Below are positions 57,900 through 64,000 of a DNA stretch of 64,000 bases, one piece after another. Both the position numbers and the translations under genes were made by a program. How positions within the stretch are numbered: position 1 is the first letter of the stretch; the number at the start of each line of letters is the position of its first letter. The stretch is from Paraspadella gotoi (taxonomy: Eukaryota; Chaetognatha). The notes beneath the pieces are model-generated. The model made no database searches and had not been told where the DNA came from. It was given only the letters and a program-made list of their open reading frames with translations. The DNA lies in NCBI GenBank assembly GCA_051294375.1, contig CM119268.1, positions 3,251,856 to 3,315,855 on the forward strand. Direction: 5' to 3'.

Positions 57900-58270
57900 A
57901 GAAGGTGAGTAAGAGGATAGAGGATGAGAGAGGCGCATCGAATCAAACATACCTGTAGGGAGAAAGAACGCTCCGCCGGTCCGCACCAGCAGACGCTAGC
58001 CGGGCGAAATGGATCCTCACACGACGAATTGACTGAGGCCCAGTGGCACGTTATCCTGCCGGGGCCGTCCGCGCGATCTGGAACACTGCCACGCACCTTA
58101 TTACCGTCACCGGAAGACGTGTGCAAGGACAAAGGTGTGAGGTCGGGGGACAGAGTCGGTAAATAAGGGAGGCTGCTTCAGGTCTGGCTCAAAGCCGGGG
58201 GCAGGAAGGCTTTGAGGCGGGTCCAATCGAAAGACCCTTTACGGCGGGCATATCGGCGCGAAACATTAAT
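57900..58270 (-). other. GC-rich coding-like segment with splice donors on both strands, unassigned
   Basis: On the minus strand an ATG frame from 58132 reads MSLHTSSGDGNKVRG and reaches TCCCTACAG/GTATGTTT near 57953 in phase 0, a good donor. On the plus strand AAGAAG/GTGAGTAAG lies near 57903 and the frame 57924-58166 is open. Neither translation is recognised. Confidence 0.3.
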
Positions 58271-59830
58271 GAAAGTGTTGAGAATGTCGATAGTCATTTT
58301 AATCCTCAAAACGAGTCGCGACTTCAGTTAGTTTTGACATTGAAGACAATTGTTGGGCTTATTTTTCTACTAATGATTTTATGAGTTTAAGTATAGGTGT
58401 TTCGCTTTTTAATTTTAGCTGATGTATTTGTCCCTATTTTTTTATGTACGGTCCCGCATTATCCCCCGCAAAGGAGGAAATACAATATCTAATAACGAAA
58501 GCCCAAACAAAAAGGGCTTACCACTCCCACCTGTGGCCAAGAGCCTATCAGAGAGTATTGTCCATTCCATCCGCGAAATATAAAATTGAACCCTTACTAT
58601 CTAATTATAGAGTATAGGAATGACCTCTCCGGAACCAATTATTCTAGTATTTTTCATTCACAGAGTTCGCTAACTCATTTTTTCTTTTATTTCATCGCCG
58701 AGATGCATGTTCTGGATCTCGGGCGGCGTTGCAGCAACGACGAAGGCCTTTTGGCTTGTCGTGCGGAGACGACGTGACTGCCTGTAGCGGCCAAAAACGG
58801 TAAACATCCTCGATGCGCGGCACTGGACGGCCACTCAACTAGACAAGCCTTGGGCAGCGGGGTTCCACGCCCCATCTACCCAGTAGAACAGTTTTTTCGA
58901 TCGTATGAAACATGTCGAAAGTGGAACAAAATGGCATCCATGTTTTAAAAATGTCCTTTGCTTTCATAGGGATTTATACCTATTTTCATCACTTTGCCTT
59001 GCTGGTGTTGCGAGATTATGGATTTATCCCTTAATTTGATTTTGTCACATAATGTCTTTTTAGAGCGTCTACCTCGGTTCATCAAGTCAATCGTGTCTCC
59101 GATTTAAGGTTAACTGAGCTATAGTTATTTTCTACCTTTCGCTTTTTGTAAGTAGCAGTCAACGCAATTTCCGTATTAGGTTCCATCTCCTGTTGATGTA
59201 GATTTATGTTTTAGCATTAGGCCTTTAGTTATTTGATTAAAGCATCTATCGGTCAACCAAGTTTGCTGTTGTCGTGGTCTCCTAGTCTTGGCTGATATCA
59301 GCTCGAGGGGATTGTAATCAATCTGGAATTTTACGTTTTACTCCAGTATAAATCCATTGCGAGGATTTTTAGATTTGCTTCAACTCTACTCCTTTTTACT
59401 GAATAGTGAATGTATTGATAGTCGAGATTAATAAGAATTAATAAAATTAAACATTGCTGTTGTATTCTAAAACATTCTTCACTTTTCTGGTAACGAACAT
59501 GTGGCGGCCAATTATTTACTTTCTACACGCATTCTATACCATTTATTATTCATTTTATATCATCATGAATTAAGCTTTCTGCATTCAGGCTTTGATGATT
59601 TATCTTGATCTGACGGTTCAGTCAGTTTTAGTCATTTCTAGTTGCTTAAACAAGACTGATTGTCGAGGTAAGAGAAATTTTTAATATCCAACTAATTATC
59701 CGACAAAAAAAAATAACAAATCAATAAATCTCATTGGGTATGTGACGTTGAATCCACCGCAGGAAAGGTCCTCCACCGTCCTTTGTAGTTATCCGCTGCG
59801 GAGAGAAGTAGACAGTGTGGTTCGGAGGTC
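58270..59830. other. Unassigned unique sequence
   Basis: AT-rich to balanced DNA. A GC-rich patch at 58700-58880 has open frames on both strands of about 60 codons. I recognise no gene or repeat. Confidence 0.4.
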
Positions 59831-59833
59831 GAA

Positions 59834-60202
59834 ATGAGCCATACGCCTCGCAAACGACCAACCAACCTATTCTGCATACTCAGCATCGAACATAAATCCT
59901 CAATCGCTACTCTTATTATATATATAATAAATGAAATTGAAGAATTTAAGACCAGAACTCTAAGGAGAGTAGGAGCCGAAGACCGGCTCTGTTCACGCCG
60001 CCTGCGCCCGCAGGCTTCCCCGGTAACTGCCGTCCGCTTTCTGACGGGAGAAAAAGAGAAATGTACGGTCGGACAAGGAGGAAGGGTGGTGTTTGCCTGT
60101 ATCAGAGTTGGAGAGTGCCTTCTGGACCGCTGTGTGTATTTTTTTCTTGAGTGCTTGTACATGCACTCTACAATGCTTTGGATCTTTTTGACAGGTAAAT
60201 AA
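59834..60202 (+). CDS. Possible exon ending at a splice donor, unrecognised
   Basis: A plus frame of 122 codons begins at ATG 59834 (MSHTPRKRPTNLFC) and contains a balanced central part (VGAEDRLCSRRLRPQ, VTAVRFLTGEKE). TTGACAG/GTAAATAAT near 60195 is a reasonable donor. The opposite strand is also open (143 codons), which weakens the case. No domain is recognised. Confidence 0.22.
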   Translation: MSHTPRKRPTNLFCILSIEHKSSIATLIIYIINEIEEFKTRTLRRVGAEDRLCSRRLRPQASPVTAVRFLTGEKEKCTVGQGGRVVFACIRVGECLLDRCVYFFLECLYMHSTMLWIFLTGK

Positions 60203-61850
60203 TATGTATTTTTTTTTTTACCTCTAGTTTTAATTCATAGTTCTCGATTGTATTTATGATTGTGTGTCGTTTTTATTTTTAGGACGACGTCATGTTATTA
60301 ATGATGTTAATAATAAATTATTTTATTTATTATTTTTTTTTAATTACTATTTCCTTTTTTATCTTTAATACTTAGCCAATACAGTTCGTATAAAATATAT
60401 GTTATTATTCCTCTCGCTTGAATACATATTTCCCCACTTGGCTTCTGCTGCATGTTCGCTCTAATTTCCAAATCGGTCCCTGTCCTGTTTTTGCAAGAAT
60501 ATGAAAATCAATACTAATAAAAAACACGCTGTAATTTGGTGTTGGGCTTTCATTTAGTGTAACATGATATATCAAACATGCTTATTACATAATTATTGTT
60601 GCTGTTCCTTATAATTCTGCTAGGCGGGCTGTTTGTATTATAACTCACCCGTCTTTGTCTGCTTTCATATAATAAATTTCTTTTATTCGGCGTTTGGTTT
60701 GTATTGTTCTGCTGGCTGCTGGACTTGCTTACGTTTCTTTAGTCGTTGTGTAAGTCTCGTGTATGAGATGAATTGGTGTCTCATTTCCCCTCTGATACAA
60801 TCTTGTGTGGCGTAATTGATGATCATTAATTTTACGATCTATTTATGATTTATTTATTCGTACCTTTTCAAATAGTTTTCTCTCGTTTTTTATTAGTGCT
60901 AGGCATTAATTACCGTTTCTCTCATCGTTATTTTGGCGTTGTTTATTTTTTGGCCGTTTGTTTTTAACTTAAAATACAAGTAGGTAGCTAAAATTAAACA
61001 CACATCTGGGTAAATAAAAGTATATTTCTTTCTGGAGACTTTTTAATTTCTTGTTTAAATTGTTATCAAGATCTTATCGACTGTTTCGTTCATAGTCTCC
61101 CTGATGAGTGAGCAGTGATTTGTTCTATTCAGTGTTTTGAATGTCCTTTCTCTTTTGGTTATGCGGTTCCGGTTTCCACTTGTTTTTATATTTTTTTTTC
61201 GTTTTTTTTTGTTTGTCTCTATATGATCAATTTTTTTTTTTGGTCCCATCTATCGTAACTGTTCTTTGCTCTAACCGAGTTATTCTGCATTGTTAACTGT
61301 ACACTGGTCGTCCTATAAAATCATTACTACCTTTCTGAAAAAACAGTGCAACCTATCAGATAATTTAACAAGGGGATGTAGTTAGCGTGACAGACACTTT
61401 CCACGTAAGATTGCGATCCAAACAACAGTAAGTGTGAATGAGAGGAATTAAATCGCAACGTCCAGGTATGAGATGCCGTGCTGTCACTGATTAGGTAACG
61501 AGAATCATATCAGCGACTGTATCGCGAATTTCGAAAGTAGGTTCCTTTGGTTCGCCTGATTGGTAGAACAGCTTGCGCTTGTGATCACAAGTAAGCGGAA
61601 GATACCATCGGTGCTCCATGTTTATATATGGGGCAGTGGGAACATCAGGACGCAGGTGCACGTATTCATCAATAAAATTGGTCTTGCAATACGGGGAAGT
61701 AGACCGTAGAAGAGGGATGTAGAATGCGACACCGGGATCAAAAAATTTCGATGTTCCAGCGCAAGTTCTGCTAACGTTAGATCTCCACCTTTATCCTATG
61801 GATATCTTTAGCTGAAAAGATATTTGCGGATCCTAGCAACATCGCGCACT
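60203..61850. other. AT-rich spacer, no gene recognised
   Basis: T-rich sequence with scattered homopolymers. Near 61555-61625 TGATTGGTAGAACAGC, CTTGTGATCACAAG and CGGTGCTCC give a faint tRNA-like impression, but no T-arm motif is present. Confidence 0.5.
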
Positions 61851-61852
61851 TT

Positions 61853-62062
61853 ATGAGAATACATGGAATGGCATTTCGTTTAAGTCCGTTTCGTGGAGGA
61901 CGCCGTGCCCACAGAGGGGGCCACGCCTTCCTTTCCTGGCCGCGACTTTCCCGGCCGATACGACGAAAGGCCCAGGGGCCGCGTTGCGGCCGCGTGCTCG
62001 TCAAAAGTCCGGCCGCCGGTGCGCTCTCAGGTATGAAGGGAGGGAAAGAGGTTGAGATTTAA
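61853..62062 (+). CDS. Possible exon with donor, unrecognised
   Basis: A strongly GC-rich patch (GGCCGCGTTGCGGCCGCGTG) in AT-rich surroundings. The plus frame from ATG 61853 reads MRIHGMAFRLSPFRGG and reaches GCTCTCAG/GTATGAAG near 62030, a good donor. Arg- and Gly-rich. The minus strand is open too. Possibly a CpG-rich first exon; the family is unknown. Confidence 0.25.
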   Translation: MRIHGMAFRLSPFRGGRRAHRGGHAFLSWPRLSRPIRRKAQGPRCGRVLVKSPAAGALSGMKGGKEVEI

Positions 62063-64000
62063 ATCAAAGAACAAGCGTCTCTATTCTTATCAGTTCATTT
62101 ACTTTTTGTTAGATACCTCACTATTCTTGATGTGCGCGATGCGTGGTACTGAGGTTTGGTGCTGGTGAGGATTGGGGGCCAATGGATGAAGAGGACTGTG
62201 GTAGAGAGGGATGGAAGCAGGACGATCCGGAGCACGAAAGCAGACGTGCCTGATCTTTCGAATGACCTCGTCACTGAGATGCTCGGATTGAGAGAATGTC
62301 AGTTAGCTCTCGATTGAGCGCTCGTGATTTCGCCGTCAATGATTATTGCATGACACTCCTTTTGTGAATTGATGTAAAGATCTGATATTAGAATAAAGAT
62401 GTAAATTTAAGAGATGAAGAGAAAGATAAATACATATAGAAAACGAATGAAGAATTTGAGAAAGGTTAATAAAGCTGATTGGCTCGAATTGGAAAAAAAT
62501 CAGGGAAGGGAAGCGATGTGGGAAAAGTAGGGAAAGCAGGGGTAAAACGAAAAACCAGAGAAAAAAGAATAATAAAAGGGCCGGAAGAGGAATGGTTGTC
62601 GCTCTATAGCAAAAGAGAGGTAACCAAACTAAATTGGTAATGCAGGTAGGAAGCAAAGAAGGAGATACTCGTCCGTTTTTGGTATCTGGCAACCACGAGG
62701 TTACCACCCCAAGTCATACAGTCTACGGCATGCCACTATGGCAGCTGGGTCAATTACGAGAGATGTGGACGCTCCTCTCTCTCTTCCGTGTGTTGTTCTC
62801 ATCTCACCATCTATACATCTCCTATTCTCTATCCTTCTTTTTTCTCCTTTTTCTTTGTCTATTTTTTCGTATCTTCGCTTTTTTTTTTTTTTGTTTAGGC
62901 GCTAGATATCACCTGTATACCGTGTCATACTAATTTTAAGTAAAAGGACTGGGCTCGATCCCGTTCTAACTAACCCATCTCTCATTTTTCCCTCGCCTAC
63001 TCTTTTCGCTTTCTTTGTACCCCAATATTTCTACTTAATACACATCCTAAGACAATAATTTTAGCACACACAAACGTTCAAATGGATTCTCTGACTGCAA
63101 GTCAATGTATGAGAGGATCTAGGGAGTGCAGAAAGGTTCAATGATGAGTTTTACATTCTTTGTGGAACATCTATTTTCTCTTCTCTTGCCGGTGGAGCAA
63201 GACATCCTATTACTATTTTTTCGCAATAATCCAAAGAGAGCCCGTCGTGATCTTTGTCTCTTTCCCTCGCAGGTTATGTTGTTTCACACTAATCACAAAG
63301 ATTTCCAGGTTTCAATTACCCGCACATGTCTACCTTTCCTGATAGATAACTCATAGACTCTTGTTCTGAACTTGAAATCTTCCCAATATCACAAAAGCAA
63401 CAACTAAAGGCACTCAAAGCGTATAATTAATAGTTACAAAAAAAGTTTTCCATTCCGAACCTCTTAATTTACGTTGCCCTCTGCGTAGAACTAATCTCGA
63501 TTCAACCTACTTCTAGCATATTTCGCTATATTTTATTCATACTACCTCAAATTATGGAATCTATACTCCTCAAACTCCCTACCAAATATATCTAAAATAT
63601 CTTCAATAAACCATCAAATTTTCTTTATCTCTTTTGCTCACGAACACCTAATACTCATACTAATTCTATACTCTCAATTACCCTCCTCATTTCTATTACA
63701 TCATGCCCTATTCAAGACTACCTGCTTATTTACTCTATAAATCAACTCATCAACCTAAACCCTACTCCATTTCTTCTAGATCTTTCATCAAGAACTCACG
63801 CTCGTTCTATTAATTCGAATATCATATCTATCGACTAAAATTTCTAAATCTCTCTCAAATCATACGCTCTGATGGAATTTACCTAATCTCCGTCACGGAT
63901 CGTCTCGAGTCAGACACTCATAATTTCGCAGCTCATGTTCACGAACTCTGAACTCTACTTCGTCGGGAGCCTCGCTCTCCAAATTCATTACTCTCTATAA
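62063..64000. other. AT-rich end of window, no gene recognised
   Basis: Mostly AT-rich. A patch at 62640-62780 reads VGSKEGDTRPFLVSGNHEV on the plus strand after ATGCAG/GTAGG, but runs into S/F/L-rich sequence and is not recognised. From 63350 the DNA is pyrimidine- and A-rich with many stops in every frame. Confidence 0.45.

Noticed and set aside
61550-61625. tRNA-like sequence with TGATTGGTAGAACAGC and CTTGTGATCACAAG
   Set aside because: No B box or T-arm, the anticodon stem is just a 14-base palindrome, and the acceptor stem does not pair.

Overview
This is a draft-assembly window from an animal (metazoan) nuclear genome, almost certainly an invertebrate. The grounds are: 15 runs of N, seven of them exactly 25 N; very high simple-repeat content dominated by (GA)n/(CT)n; no compact prokaryote-like genes; a eukaryotic tRNA-Thr(AGU) with internal A and B boxes and a Pol III T-run; and three consecutive spliced exons of an intracellular lipid-binding protein (FABP/CRABP) family member, a family best known from animals. 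SSR-rich crustaceans would fit, but nothing here fixes the taxon.

Layout. 1-25 kb is mostly microsatellites, minisatellites and AT-rich spacer. Recognisable items are two perfect RFX X-box palindromes (7316, 22755), a block of three CREs plus an E-box (14503-14536), the tRNA gene (19092-19165), a tRNA-derived SINE head (about 23119-23185) and a possible coding fragment with a splice donor (18055-18111). 25.6-51.3 kb is a mosaic of diverged segmental duplications. Segment A (25.86-27.67) is inverted relative to B (31.29-34.08). B is direct relative to C (46.50-48.91). F (44.54-45.88) is inverted relative to the right half of C. D (39.48-41.89) is inverted relative to E (48.84-51.25). Read on the minus strand, F then D repeats the order of C then E, so 39.5-51.2 kb is one large imperfect palindrome. 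Its left arm is interrupted by a 2.6-kb candidate insertion (about 41.90-44.54) with a related copy near 1.5-1.7 kb. The FABP 5' exons travel in this repeat: the best copy is in B (minus strand), with broken copies in A and C.

51.3-64 kb holds a 54-bp minisatellite (52.08-52.79), more (CT)n, and several GC-rich islands (54.2-54.8, 55.1-57.2, 57.9-58.3, 59.8-60.2, 61.9-62.05 kb). These islands have open frames and consensus splice donors, so they may contain exons of unrecognised genes. The FABP-like gene is the only protein gene I can assign to a family. The tRNA is the only complete gene. Much of the small-indel divergence between repeat copies looks like uncorrected long-read sequence used to fill gaps, so frameshifts here should be read with caution.
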